Source: Natrinema sp031626495
Lineage (GTDB): Archaea > Halobacteriota > Halobacteria > Halobacteriales > Natrialbaceae
Length of the DNA: 64,000 nt
Assembly (NCBI RefSeq): GCF_031626495.1
Contig: NZ_JAMQOJ010000004.1
Span: 248,001-312,000, forward strand
Reading direction: 5' to 3'
The translations under genes and the position numbers were made by a program. The notes under the pieces are model-generated. The model did not search any database. It was not told the origin of the DNA and saw only the letters and a program-made list of their open reading frames with translations. Positions 42,727-51,060 of the stretch are shown here, piece by piece. The number at the start of each line of letters is the position of its first letter. Positions within the stretch are counted from its first letter, which is position 1.

Positions 42727-45102
42727 CTACCGCGACCGGAACCGCTCTAAGCCGACGTCGAGCATGTCGGGGCTGACGGGCTGGAACTCGCCGTCGTCGG
42801 GCAGGTAGGGGCGGACGGAGTCCCAGCTGTCGCGGGCGTAGCGCTCGTCGAGCAGGACGCGCACGCCGACATCCTCGGGGCTGCGGATGACGCGGCCGAT
42901 CGCTTGTCTGGCTTTCCGTACCGCCGGGATCGTCAGCGCGTATGTGAAACCGTCGCCGAACTCGTCCTCGTAAGCCCGCCGGACCGCCTTCGTTCGGGGA
43001 CTCGAGGTGTTGACGATCGGAACGCCGCAGACGACCGCTGCGGCCAGTCGATCGCCGCTGTAGTCGACGCCCTCGGTCAACGTCCCCCGGAGGCTGGTGA
43101 CGAGCACCTTCCCCTCGCCCGCGAAGAACTCGTCTTTGAGCGACTGGGTGGTCTCGTCGTCACTGGCGGCGTCCAGCAGGACCGCCTTGTCGATCCGCTC
43201 CTCGAGGACACCGGCGGCCCACTCGGCCTCGGCGTAGCTCGGCATCCCGACGAGGACGTTGCCCGAGACGCGGGCGACTTTCGCGATGGCGTCGGCGTAG
43301 TGCGTTCTGGTCGGGTTCTCCTCGTCCGGCCGCCCGCGGTTGTCGTAGGTGAACTTCGGGGCGGCGACGGCGAAGCTCTCGCGGTTCTCGGCGGGGAAGT
43401 GGAGGCCGTAGCGGCGCTCGACAACCGGCCGGTCTTCTTCGCGCTCGAGGTACCGGAGCCCCGTGACTTCGGTGAAGGCGTCCATCGGCTCGAGCGTCGC
43501 GCTCATCAGAATGCCGCCGCCGAAGGTGGCGAGTCGGTCGCCGATCGCGTCGCTTGGAACGCAGTTGTGCAGCGACAGGCGAGCGTTGTAGGCCCGCCGC
43601 CAGGAGTCTGCGGGTTCGGTATCGTCCCAGGTGCGCTCGAGTTCGATCTCCCGGAAGTAGTCGGTGTGGCCCTGCCGATACCACTCGCCGAGGACGCGGC
43701 CGACGGCGGGTGCGGCGCGGGTACGGTCCTCGTCCTCGGCTTCGTTCAAGATCCGTGCGACGACGGCACCGATGGCCTCGGTGCGGACCCAGTCGGCGTC
43801 GCCGTAGCCCGCCTCGCGAGCCCACTCGGTGAGTTCGTCCTCGGCGGGCATGCCGGGATCACGGAGGGGGAGTTCGGCGTCCGGAAGGTCGGTCAGGTTC
43901 GACTCCCAACCCCTGTGGTTCCGGTCGAGATACGCGGTGACCCGGCGGTCGAGTTCGGCCCGGAGGTCCCGGACGAACTCGAGCGTTCGATTGAGTTCCT
44001 CGTAGGAGACGTCGCTGTCGTTCAGTTCCGCGCGAACGAGATCGGCGTCGGCCGTCTTCGAGCCGCCCTGGGCCTGTCGGCCCTCGCGCTCGAACTTGAT
44101 CGGCTGGATGACTCGCGAGAGTTCCGTTTCGGCGTCCCGAAGCGTCGCGTCGGCGACGCCTTCGCTGACCAGATCTCGCACCCGGGGCTCCAACATGTGT
44201 GCCTCGTCGCAGACGACGAACGTCGACTCGTCGAGCAGTGCGCCGGTGAAGGAACCGACGGTCCGGGGATCGAAAGCGTGGTAGTAGTTGCCGATGACGA
44301 TCTCGACCTCGCCGAGAGCGGCCCCCATCACGGAGTGGGGGCACGTACCGTGTTTCACCGAGCGGGCGACGAGGTCCTCGGGCGTGACCATCCCGGCGGC
44401 GGTGAAGTCGTACGGGACCGCCTCGGCGGCGGAGCCGTCCTCGTCGTCCGGCAGGTCCTCGAGATACTGCGCGTAGAACGGGCAGTACTCGGTTTCGGCT
44501 CCGACGGGACCGCCCTCGCCGTATTCGGGGAGAGCCGGTGGATAGGGCGTCGGCTCGCCCGCGGTCTCGAGAAAGGTGCTCGTAGACTGGCTCCCGCTGT
44601 CGGCCAATCCGATCTGCTGGCTCCGGGCGCGAGCGGCCAGGTTCTGTGCCGTGGTGTCGCCGCCCTCGCCGGTGAGGTCGCGGGTGCGGTCCCGCAGCGT
44701 TTCACAGCGATCGTAGACGTTGCCGTCGTCGATCCCCGCCGCGTTCTCGCGGTTGTACGGACAGACGTCGGCCTTCCCGACGAGGGTCAGTCCCGAAATC
44801 GGGTCCCAGTCGGCGGGCAGGTTCTCGTTGATCGTCTCGAGGTCGGCCTCGAACTGGCGCAGTTGCTGTTTGACGCTCGTCAGCACGAGGACGCGCTCGT
44901 AATCGGTGTCGGGATCGCGCACGAGGTCGATCCCCGCGGTGAGTGCGATCATCGTCTTCCCGGTGCCACAGGCCCCTTCGATGACGGTGTAGCCACCCTC
45001 TCGCCCGGTGTCGATGGCGGTTTCGATGCCGTCGACCTGCGGCTCGTAGGGGCTGTCGTGGCCGAACACCGTCCGCCAGTTCGTCATTCTTGCCGTACTC
45101 AT
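42727..45102 (-). CDS. XPD/Rad3-like Fe-S DNA helicase
   Basis: A 791-residue SF2 5'-3' helicase of the XPD/DinG superfamily. Walker A EGACGTGKTMIAL near residue 40; DEAH box FVVCDEAHML near residue 310; C-terminal motifs ILMSATLEPMDAF, LVTSLRGTLTEGVDYSG and RQAIGRVIRSPEDVG. Four Cys for a 4Fe-4S cluster appear between motifs I and II (VCPYNREN, DRCETL, TEYCPFYAQ, GTCPHSVM). Start chosen at ATG 45102 (MSTARMTNW); ATG 45087 is equally possible. Likely acts in DNA repair. It lacks no expected motif. Confidence 0.9.
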   Translation of the reverse strand: MSTARMTNWRTVFGHDSPYEPQVDGIETAIDTGREGGYTVIEGACGTGKTMIALTAGIDLVRDPDTDYERVLVLTSVKQQLRQFEADLETINENLPADWDPISGLTLVGKADVCPYNRENAAGIDDGNVYDRCETLRDRTRDLTGEGGDTTAQNLAARARSQQIGLADSGSQSTSTFLETAGEPTPYPPALPEYGEGGPVGAETEYCPFYAQYLEDLPDDEDGSAAEAVPYDFTAAGMVTPEDLVARSVKHGTCPHSVMGAALGEVEIVIGNYYHAFDPRTVGSFTGALLDESTFVVCDEAHMLEPRVRDLVSEGVADATLRDAETELSRVIQPIKFEREGRQAQGGSKTADADLVRAELNDSDVSYEELNRTLEFVRDLRAELDRRVTAYLDRNHRGWESNLTDLPDAELPLRDPGMPAEDELTEWAREAGYGDADWVRTEAIGAVVARILNEAEDEDRTRAAPAVGRVLGEWYRQGHTDYFREIELERTWDDTEPADSWRRAYNARLSLHNCVPSDAIGDRLATFGGGILMSATLEPMDAFTEVTGLRYLEREEDRPVVERRYGLHFPAENRESFAVAAPKFTYDNRGRPDEENPTRTHYADAIAKVARVSGNVLVGMPSYAEAEWAAGVLEERIDKAVLLDAASDDETTQSLKDEFFAGEGKVLVTSLRGTLTEGVDYSGDRLAAAVVCGVPIVNTSSPRTKAVRRAYEDEFGDGFTYALTIPAVRKARQAIGRVIRSPEDVGVRVLLDERYARDSWDSVRPYLPDDGEFQPVSPDMLDVGLERFRSR

Positions 45103-45269
45103 CGTCGGTCGATCATAGGGTTGACGGACTGGACTGGCCGCGCCATCGGTCATAAAGGATGGGACGATCGGGCCGCTCGAGCGAACCGTCGATCCGCGTT
45201 CGCACCGATCGTCGGTCACCGGTTGCTGCCAGCGTGACCCTTTATGTGGCTGAGCCCCTAGGACCGCTT

Positions 45270-45506
45270 GTGAAGGTTCCCCACTCCCTCGAAGACGTCG
45301 ACCAAGACGTGGTCGTTCGTACGTTCGAGTACGGCGACAGCAGCGCTATCGCGGTCGATTTCGGCAGTTCAGTCGCGGATATCTCGGTCGACGTCGTCGG
45401 CTCGACAGCGATCATCGTCGCAGACGGCAAGCAGTTCGAATTCGAACTGCCGCCCGAGGCGAGCGATGTCTCCGCGCGGAACGGCGTACTCACGATCGAA
45501 GAGTAA
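45270..45506 (+). CDS. Small Hsp20-like/DUF7127-type protein
   Basis: A 78-residue acidic protein starting at GTG 45270 (VKVPHSLEDVDQDVVVRTFE). A TTTATG TATA-like element lies about 28 nt upstream, supporting a leaderless GTG start. The remaining sequence forms alternating strands (AIAVDFGSSVADISVDVV, TAIIVADGKQFEFELP, SARNGVLTIEE), reminiscent of the HSP20/alpha-crystallin beta-sandwich. Family assignment is from memory and function is unknown. Confidence 0.7.
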   Translation: MKVPHSLEDVDQDVVVRTFEYGDSSAIAVDFGSSVADISVDVVGSTAIIVADGKQFEFELPPEASDVSARNGVLTIEE

Positions 45507-45626
45507 CGACCGATACGAACAACGTTTCACCGCTGTTTTGACGGGTTCGACCGTTACTGAGCAGAGCGACGCGTCGAAACGCGTCTGAAGCGCAACGCCT
45601 TCCCGGATCCATCGAGTAGCTCGGAT

Positions 45627-46202
45627 ATGAGCGACGCCATCGACGTCGACCGCTGGCGCGACGAACTCGAGTCGAAACGCGCCGAGAAGGACGACTTCTT
45701 CGCCGATCACCCGCAGTCGCCGATTCCGCCCGAAGAGCGCGACGCCTTCGACGGCCTCGACTACTTCGAGCCGGATCCGACCTATCGCGTGGCCGCGACC
45801 GCGACGGTCCACGACGACCCCGAGGTCGTCCTGATGGATACCACCGCGGGTCGCGAGATGCGTTACCGCCGCGTCGCAACGCTCGAGTTCGCTCTGGACC
45901 GCGAGGACGACGACCTCGAGGACGGTACGTTCGAACTCGCGGCCTACGAGCAGGAGAGCCCGAACGAACAGCCGCTGTTCGTGCCGTTCCGGGACAAGAC
46001 GACGGGCCAGCAGACCTACCAGGGCGGGCGGTACATGGAACTCGCGCCGGAAGACGAGCTCGCGGACGGCGACGAGATCGTCGTCGACTTCAACCTCGCG
46101 TACTCGCCGTTTTGCGCCTACAGCGATACGTTCGACTGCCCGCTCCCACCGGAGGAGAACTGGCTCGAGGTGACGATCCCGGCCGGCGAGCGGTACGAGT
46201 AA
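45627..46202 (+). CDS. DUF1684 family protein
   Basis: A 191-residue soluble protein. Family marks: the N-terminal WRDELESKRAEKDDFFADHP followed by SPIPPEERDAFDGLDYFEPD, the middle LFVPFRDKTTGQQTYQGGRY, and the C-terminal VDFNLAYSPFCAYSDTFDCP with LPPEENWLEVTIPAGE. The invariant NxxYxPxCAY-like region is present. Widely distributed in bacteria and haloarchaea; biochemical function is not established. Confidence 0.87.
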   Translation: MSDAIDVDRWRDELESKRAEKDDFFADHPQSPIPPEERDAFDGLDYFEPDPTYRVAATATVHDDPEVVLMDTTAGREMRYRRVATLEFALDREDDDLEDGTFELAAYEQESPNEQPLFVPFRDKTTGQQTYQGGRYMELAPEDELADGDEIVVDFNLAYSPFCAYSDTFDCPLPPEENWLEVTIPAGERYE

Positions 46203-46524
46203 CGGCTGCTCGCCCCGGACGCTCGCGGGTATTCGATCGCAATCGAGACGGTCTATATATCGATACCCGTGACTCTCACCGACACCGTCGGAGCGTTTCG
46301 ACTCGAGTCATCGGGCGTCTCACGGGCCGTGTCGGGGTATCTGGTGTCTCGAGTGGAAACCAGGGGGTTCAGCGCGGCGGTAGGGGGAAATTGGAGTGGC
46401 GATTGGGGTCCGATTCGGAATGGTGGTAGAGGTCGATTCGGAGTGACGGTTGGGCCCGATCAGAGCGGCGATAAGGGGTCGACCAATGACCGACGGCGAA
46501 AAACGGCGGCTGATCGACGACCGA
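46203..46524. other. Intergenic region, G-rich with degenerate repeats; no confident gene
   Basis: It holds an orphan TATA-like CTATATATCGATA at 46253-46265 and a G-rich plus strand from about 46330 to 46480, with GATTCGGA(A/G)TG-like units about 23 bp apart (46412 and 46435) and several GGGG runs. Open frames through it are low-complexity and begin too close to the TATA element. It could make a short non-coding transcript, but nothing stronger is visible. Confidence 0.4.
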
Positions 46525-47205
46525 TCAGGGCGCGACGCCGACGGTGAGCAGCGTCCCGAGCTCGCGGTAGCGTTCGACCATCGCCTCGCGGGTATCCCAC
46601 TCCTCGAGCGGGAACTCGGCCTCGGCGGGGATCGTGATCTCCCGGTCGGGAATGTTGTCCTGTTCGGCGACGTGGAGGCCGGCGTCGCGGAACGCCTCGC
46701 GGTACTGCCGGCGGTCCCAGCGGGTCATCTCGACGGAGATGAACTCCTGCCATTCGTGGGAGTGGGCGTTCTCCTCGTAGTAGTTGACGGCGCAGTAGAA
46801 GGTGCCGCCGGACCGGAGCACGCGGGCAATTTCGCGGAGCGCTTCGTGGGGATCCGCGGCGTAATAGAAGGCCTCCATCGACCAGATATGGTCGATCGAG
46901 TCGTCGGCGAACGGCAGCGAGTCGAAGTCGCCGACGACGTAGCCGACGGCGTCGTCGTCCGTGTAGCCCACGGCGTTGTGGGCCATCTCGGGCGATCCGT
47001 CGAGGCCGTAGACGCGACCAGCGCCCTTGGTATCCCGGAGCGCTCGTCCTGCGTAGCCGCTGCCACAGCCGAGGTCGAGGACGGTATCGCCGGGTTCGAC
47101 GGGCAGCCGCGCCAGCGCGTGTTTCGCGGTGTGCCAGTGGCGTTCTTCCATCCCTTTGTCCCGGCCGCTCGTTGCCCAGTCGTCGAACTCCTCGCGAACG
47201 CTCAT
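46525..47205 (-). CDS. Class I SAM-dependent methyltransferase
   Basis: A 226-residue methyltransferase (methyltransferase-11-like). Motif I VLDLGCGSGYAGRALRDT near residue 43, motif II GLDGSPEMAHNA, then VVGDFDSLPFADDSIDHIWS and REIARVLRSGGTFYCAVNYY. The following ARXRE-like DREITIPAEAEFPLEEWDTR is family-variable. Substrate unknown. A GTTTATTTC TATA-like box lies about 30 nt before the ATG on this strand. An iron-box-like palindrome lies 160 bp upstream. Confidence 0.85.
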   Translation of the reverse strand: MSVREEFDDWATSGRDKGMEERHWHTAKHALARLPVEPGDTVLDLGCGSGYAGRALRDTKGAGRVYGLDGSPEMAHNAVGYTDDDAVGYVVGDFDSLPFADDSIDHIWSMEAFYYAADPHEALREIARVLRSGGTFYCAVNYYEENAHSHEWQEFISVEMTRWDRRQYREAFRDAGLHVAEQDNIPDREITIPAEAEFPLEEWDTREAMVERYRELGTLLTVGVAP

Positions 47206-47363
47206 GGGCAGACGATCCGATCCCCAGAAATAAACGCGTTCGCATCGGTTTTTGCGGTCGACCGAGCCGCTCCCGCCGTCGGACGATGGTCGGCCGAGAG
47301 CGAACGGCTCGCTCGAGCACCGCCGACTCCGTTCTCATCGCTCTGGGAACCGCCGACAGATTC

Positions 47364-47379
47364 TTTAGGCTGGCCTAAA
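47364..47379. promoter_or_regulatory. Iron-box-like palindrome TTTAGGC-N2-GCCTAAA
   Basis: A perfect 7-bp inverted repeat with two-base spacer, very similar to DtxR/IdeR/SirR operators (TTAGGnnnnCCTAA). It abuts AATTATAAC, readable as a TATA box on either strand, as expected for a metal-dependent repressor site. No iron gene is adjacent; the neighbouring genes have their own TATA boxes. Confidence 0.55.
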
Positions 47380-47557
47380 TTATAACGAGTGAAGGGTCGC
47401 TCGACCGAAATCCGTGGGCATCCGGATCTCGGTTCGACTCGGTGAGTCGTACTGTCCCAACTCCGACCCATTTCAGACCCTTCCTCCCCGTTCGGCGTCG
47501 AACTCGACGAGACACATCCGCACTCTTAAGGGATTGCCGAAAGTTGTTCACGGCAGT

Positions 47558-48136
47558 ATGGAGTACACGCTCGAAATCGATGGGACGCCGGAAACGGTAC
47601 CGGGTGGGACTGGGATCCTTCTCCTGCATCCGAGCACGGGCGAAACGGATCGCATCGACACCGATTTTCTCAAGACCGACACCGACAACTTCCTCGTCGT
47701 CTCCACGCGAACCACCGCTCGAGAGGTCAGACAGAAGCTCGAGTACTACGACGTCGACGAAGAGTGCGCCGAGATTCTCGACACCCTGAGCATCGAACGC
47801 GGCTACTCCCGGCGGTCCTCGGACACCGTCCACTACGTCGCCGCCCCCGACGACGTCGACGGGATCGTCGAACACATCGACGGCTTCCTCGACGAGCACG
47901 ACGGGAAACTCCGCATCAGCTTCGACTCCGTGACCGAACTCGCCTACTACGCCGGTGAGGAGCAGGCACTCGAGACGGTCGAGCGAATTCTGGCGTTGCT
48001 CGAGGACCACGACGCCGTCGGCCTCTTTCACCTCTCCGAGGAGCCCCACGACGAAGCGACCGTCGACGAGTTCCGTGCACTGTTCGACGGCGTGGTCGAT
48101 CTGGACGAAGACGGCAGTATCGACGCCGAGTTCTGA
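47558..48136 (+). CDS. Haloarchaeal protein of DUF7090 type (RecA/KaiC-like fold suspected)
   Basis: A 192-residue acidic soluble protein. GTGILLLHPSTGETDRIDTD and DNFLVVSTRTTAREVRQKLE near the start resemble the beta-strand-loop pattern of HTR/KaiC-like ATPases but with no Walker A lysine; a Walker B-like RISFDSVTELAYYAGEEQAL follows later. It therefore probably does not hydrolyse ATP. The ATG at 47558 follows a CTCTTAAGG box by about 30 nt; the frame is open upstream to a GTG at 47414. Function unknown. Confidence 0.72.
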   Translation: MEYTLEIDGTPETVPGGTGILLLHPSTGETDRIDTDFLKTDTDNFLVVSTRTTAREVRQKLEYYDVDEECAEILDTLSIERGYSRRSSDTVHYVAAPDDVDGIVEHIDGFLDEHDGKLRISFDSVTELAYYAGEEQALETVERILALLEDHDAVGLFHLSEEPHDEATVDEFRALFDGVVDLDEDGSIDAEF

Positions 48137-48231
48137 GCACGAACGCTCCTCCGACCGTCGTTCAGTGGAAGGATCGCAGGGGCTACGACGATGCTCCAGT
48201 CGAAACGGGGGGCTAGGGAGCCAGTAGGGAG

Positions 48232-49014
48232 TCACTCCTCGAGCGAGTCGAACGTCTTCTCAGCCCAACGGATCGCGTACTCGGGGCCGTGATCCAGATA
48301 GGCGTCGGTGTCGAGTGCCGCGAAGGGGGCCGGTAGTTCGACGGCGTGTTTGATCGCCGCGCAGGCGAGTTCCGTCGCGTCCGGAAAATCGGTGTCACCG
48401 CGTGCGACCGCACGCGAGAGATCGGAGACGCGATTCTCGAGGCGGCTTCCGGCGTCCTGCCAGGCGTCGGCGAGTTCCGAGTGGTCGCCGCGCCAGTCTG
48501 CGAACACCTCGCGGGTCTGGAGGCCGACCCAGCCGTCGTAGAGTGCGGCGGCGACCTGATAGGTCCCGTTCGGATCGAGCGGGACCGCCCGATCGAGTTC
48601 GGGGTAGGCGTCCTCGAAGAAGCCGATGAAGTGTTCGGGCACCTCGAGTCCGACCTGCACCAGCGCCTCGGCGAGTAAGAAATCGACGAACGGTTCGGGT
48701 GAGCCCTCGACGCGGGGCTTGACGATGACTACCGGCGGCTCGGTCTGGCGGGTCCAGGCGATACTCCCGTCGCCCGGCATCCCGATCGTGAAATCCGATC
48801 CCGCGTAGCGAGTGAGCAGGGTCGGTGCGTCGTCGGGAAGCCAGGCTGCGGGATAGGTAGCGGGCTCGAGTGCGTCGACGAGTAGCCCGAGCTCCTCGGC
48901 CTGTGCCGGTGGGAGCGTTTCGAAATCGCGTTCGCAATCGACGACGCGAGCGTCGGGTGCGTGAGTCTCTCGGACGGCCGCGACCCGGTCCGAGAGCGCA
49001 CGGACCTCGAACAT
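48232..49014 (-). CDS. Haloarchaeal protein of DUF7089 type, function unknown
   Basis: A 260-residue soluble acidic protein. Characteristic segments: MFEVRALSDRVAAVRETHAP, FETLPPAQAEELGLLVDALE, PPVVIVKPRVEGSPEPFVDF and VPEHFIGFFEDAYPELDRAV. No catalytic motif is apparent. Its start overlaps the stop of a 29-residue membrane microprotein (TGATG), showing coupling. Family label is from memory. Confidence 0.72.
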   Translation of the reverse strand: MFEVRALSDRVAAVRETHAPDARVVDCERDFETLPPAQAEELGLLVDALEPATYPAAWLPDDAPTLLTRYAGSDFTIGMPGDGSIAWTRQTEPPVVIVKPRVEGSPEPFVDFLLAEALVQVGLEVPEHFIGFFEDAYPELDRAVPLDPNGTYQVAAALYDGWVGLQTREVFADWRGDHSELADAWQDAGSRLENRVSDLSRAVARGDTDFPDATELACAAIKHAVELPAPFAALDTDAYLDHGPEYAIRWAEKTFDSLEE

Positions 49015-49103
49015 CAGGCGAAGGCGGTCTGGAAGACGAGCAGGACCGACAGCAGTGCCGATACAGCGATCGTGGCGAGAACGACCTTGGTTGCAGTACT
49101 CAT
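49014..49103 (-). CDS. 29-residue single-helix membrane microprotein
   Basis: MSTATKVVLATIAVSALLSV continues with LLVFQTAFA and stops. A Lys near the N-terminus followed by an uninterrupted hydrophobic helix gives an inner-membrane N-in or exported microprotein. Its TGA overlaps the ATG of the downstream gene by two bases, supporting real translation. Function unknown; too short for similarity to be decisive. Confidence 0.6.
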   Translation of the reverse strand: MSTATKVVLATIAVSALLSVLLVFQTAFA

Positions 49104-49131
49104 GTGCGAGGCGTCGTATCCGCGTCGCTTA

Positions 49132-49236
49132 AATCCATCTGTCTCCGGTCGTCCGCTGTCCGTCTTCAGTTATCTGCTGTCCGTCTCCAGACATCCGCTG
49201 TCCGTCTTCAGTCGTCCGCCGTCTGTCTTCAATCGG
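49132..49236. repeat. 21-bp tandem repeat, about 5 copies
   Basis: Copies at 49153, 49174, 49195 and 49216 follow the unit CCGCTGTCCGTCTTCAGTCGT with few changes; a diverged copy starts at 49132. The unit is a multiple of three but no credible protein spans it. It lies directly upstream of the microprotein gene. Confidence 0.85.
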
Positions 49237-49567
49237 CTATCCATTTGACATCGGTCATCCGTCCCACTGTTGCCCGTCGACGGGTCGGCTCGAGGACACC
49301 GCACGGACGCATGAGCTTCCAACAGAGTGGGGAATCAGTTCGGCTTCGCTCGTACTCGAGCGGAAACGAGGCCATCGATATGCCGGAAAAGGGCGTTTCG
49401 ACACCGTCGTTTCTTGTGGAGGGGTTTTAGCCAATACTATACGGCAGTGATTGCATATCGAACGGTTGCAGTCGAAACGGTCCGGTGACCGATGGCGGGA
49501 CGTACGCCAGATCGGTGCAACCGAACGGAGAACTGATCCGCACGGCGAACGGTATCGGTCGTCGGGC
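49237..49567. other. Intergenic region between two tandem repeats; no gene seen
   Basis: About 330 bp without a supportable ORF, RNA gene or clear promoter. Composition is ordinary; short AT-rich patches near 49430-49460 (AATACTATACGG) could hold a weak TATA box. Confidence 0.4.
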
Positions 49568-49665
49568 CAGTCGTCGCCGGTCAGTCGTCGCCGGTCAGTC
49601 GTCGCCGGTCACTCGTCGCCGGTCACTCGTCGCCGGTCAGTTATCGGCAGTCACTCGTCGTCGCC
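49568..49665. repeat. 14-bp tandem repeat, 7 copies, running into the oapC stop
   Basis: Units of CAGTCGTCGCCGGT start at 49568, 49582, 49596, 49610, 49624, 49638 and 49652; the first three are identical, then G-to-C and other changes accumulate. The last unit covers the oapC stop and final Asp-Asp-Glu codons, so the array may have grown from the end of that gene. Confidence 0.88.
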
Positions 49666-50655
49666 GCGCCACGAGTCGGGAACGTCGATGACGTATCGGC
49701 CGTCCTCCTGCAGCGAGATGATGTACTCGTCGCGGTTATAGAGTTCCATCAGGTTGAGTTCGTACTGCCCCGGCCGAACGATCTTGATGCTCTCGAACTG
49801 ATCGTTGAGTTCCGCGCGGAGTTCTTCGATGGACGGCCGGTCGCCGCTCGGTTCGCTGACGACGCGACCGTGTTCCGGCGGGGAATCGGCGTTCGGCTCC
49901 GCCGCTGCGGATGCGCTGTGATCGTCCGTGCGGCCGCCCGTCTCGCGTGCCGTCTCCCGCCGATCGGTATCGTCGGATCGAGGCGGAAGATCGTCCGTCG
50001 GAACGACCTCGCTTCTGGCGTGGGCCTGTGCCGAGTTTTCGTCATCCGCGAACGTGGTAGTGGAGCGCTCGCCGTCCGTGGCATGGACGGTGGAACTGTC
50101 GGACAGTTTGGCATCCGAGGGTCCCGTGTCGCGGTCGGACTCGGGCGATTCGCTCGAGCCACCGGTCCGATCCTCGGGTCGCCGCGCCGTCTCGGGCCAT
50201 TCTTCGAACTCCCCGTCGGTCGGCGACTCTCGATCGACGGAATCGGGTTTCGCGCTCGAGGGCCAGGAACCGTCGGACCCCGGGTCCGCCGTCCCCGCCG
50301 ATCGCGACTGGCCGGTGTCGTCGGCGTCGTCGGTAGATTGGTCCGCAGTACGAGACGAGACGAATTCGCGAACGGTCTCTGCGGCCCGCGTCGTGACGCT
50401 ATCCGCTTCGGCGGCGCGGTTCCCGTTGTCGGCGGTCTCGACCGGGTCGGATGCGGGTGCCGATTCCGTTCCGGTAGCGGCGGAACCGGAGCCGGCGGCC
50501 GATCCAGTGCCGCCGCCCTCGTCGAACGATTCGGCTGCGGCCGTCGCGGTCGGCGCGAACTGGAACTTGTTCCCGCCGCAGTCGGGACAACCCGACAACA
50601 TCTCTTTGGAACCGTCGGCGAACGTCCGGCCGCAGTTCGTGCACTGATGAGGCAT
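49651..50655 (-). CDS. oapC: Origin-associated zinc-ribbon protein OapC
   Basis: A 334-residue protein. The N-terminal zinc ribbon (QCTNCGRTFADG...LSGCPDCGGNKFQF, residues 4-32) is followed by about 200 residues of acidic Ser/Thr/Asp/Gly low-complexity linker and a conserved C-terminal domain (IEELRAELNDQFESIKIVRP, GQYELNLMELYNRDEYIISL). This is the OapC/ArvC family encoded next to oriC1 in haloarchaea, third gene of the oapA-B-C operon. Its start overlaps the oapB stop by one base. Role in replication is known only by association. Confidence 0.85.
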   Translation of the reverse strand: MPHQCTNCGRTFADGSKEMLSGCPDCGGNKFQFAPTATAAAESFDEGGGTGSAAGSGSAATGTESAPASDPVETADNGNRAAEADSVTTRAAETVREFVSSRTADQSTDDADDTGQSRSAGTADPGSDGSWPSSAKPDSVDRESPTDGEFEEWPETARRPEDRTGGSSESPESDRDTGPSDAKLSDSSTVHATDGERSTTTFADDENSAQAHARSEVVPTDDLPPRSDDTDRRETARETGGRTDDHSASAAAEPNADSPPEHGRVVSEPSGDRPSIEELRAELNDQFESIKIVRPGQYELNLMELYNRDEYIISLQEDGRYVIDVPDSWRGDDE

Positions 50656-51056
50656 TAGTTTCGGGACACGAGCGCGCTGATGAGCGTTTCGTCCTTGTGA
50701 AGCGTTTCGATCTGGTTTGCCGGGCCGATCACGGTGAGTTTCGTCTCCGCCTGCTCACCGCCCATGATCCGGCCGAGCAACGACGAGTCGCGGGTGTCGG
50801 ACTTGGGGTAGGTCTCGATTTCGATCCCGTTGAACTCGTCGGGACTGATCTCGGCCATCGTCACCTCGATGAGGCGACTCTCCTCGTCGGGGGTCAACCC
50901 CTCCTCGAGGATGACGATATTGCCGTCGTGGACGCCATCGAGGATCATCCTGATCTTCTCCATCGTCGCCATGCCGTCCATGCGTTCGCCGCTGATCAGG
51001 TCGATCTGTACGCCGTCCGACGGCTCCGAGTCGTCCGCGTTGGTTGCTTTCGGCAT
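50655..51056 (-). CDS. oapB: Origin-associated protein OapB (DUF2073)
   Basis: A 133-residue acidic protein of the DUF2073 family: VQIDLISGERMDGMATMEKI, RMILDGVHDGNIVILEEGLT, PDEESRLIEVTMAEISPDEF and TKLTVIGPANQIETLHKD. It starts four bases after the oapA stop and overlaps oapC by one base, so the three are one operon. Members co-occur with the OapA GTPase in nearly all euryarchaea carrying it. Molecular function unknown. Confidence 0.87.
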   Translation of the reverse strand: MPKATNADDSEPSDGVQIDLISGERMDGMATMEKIRMILDGVHDGNIVILEEGLTPDEESRLIEVTMAEISPDEFNGIEIETYPKSDTRDSSLLGRIMGGEQAETKLTVIGPANQIETLHKDETLISALVSRN

Positions 51057-51060
51057 GGTA

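Noticed and set aside
42904..45237. 777-codon plus-strand open frame
   Set aside because: Antisense to the XPD-like helicase, whose motifs are complete on the other strand.
49132..49665. Tandem arrays considered as a CRISPR
   Set aside because: Units are contiguous without spacers, too short, and no cas genes are near.
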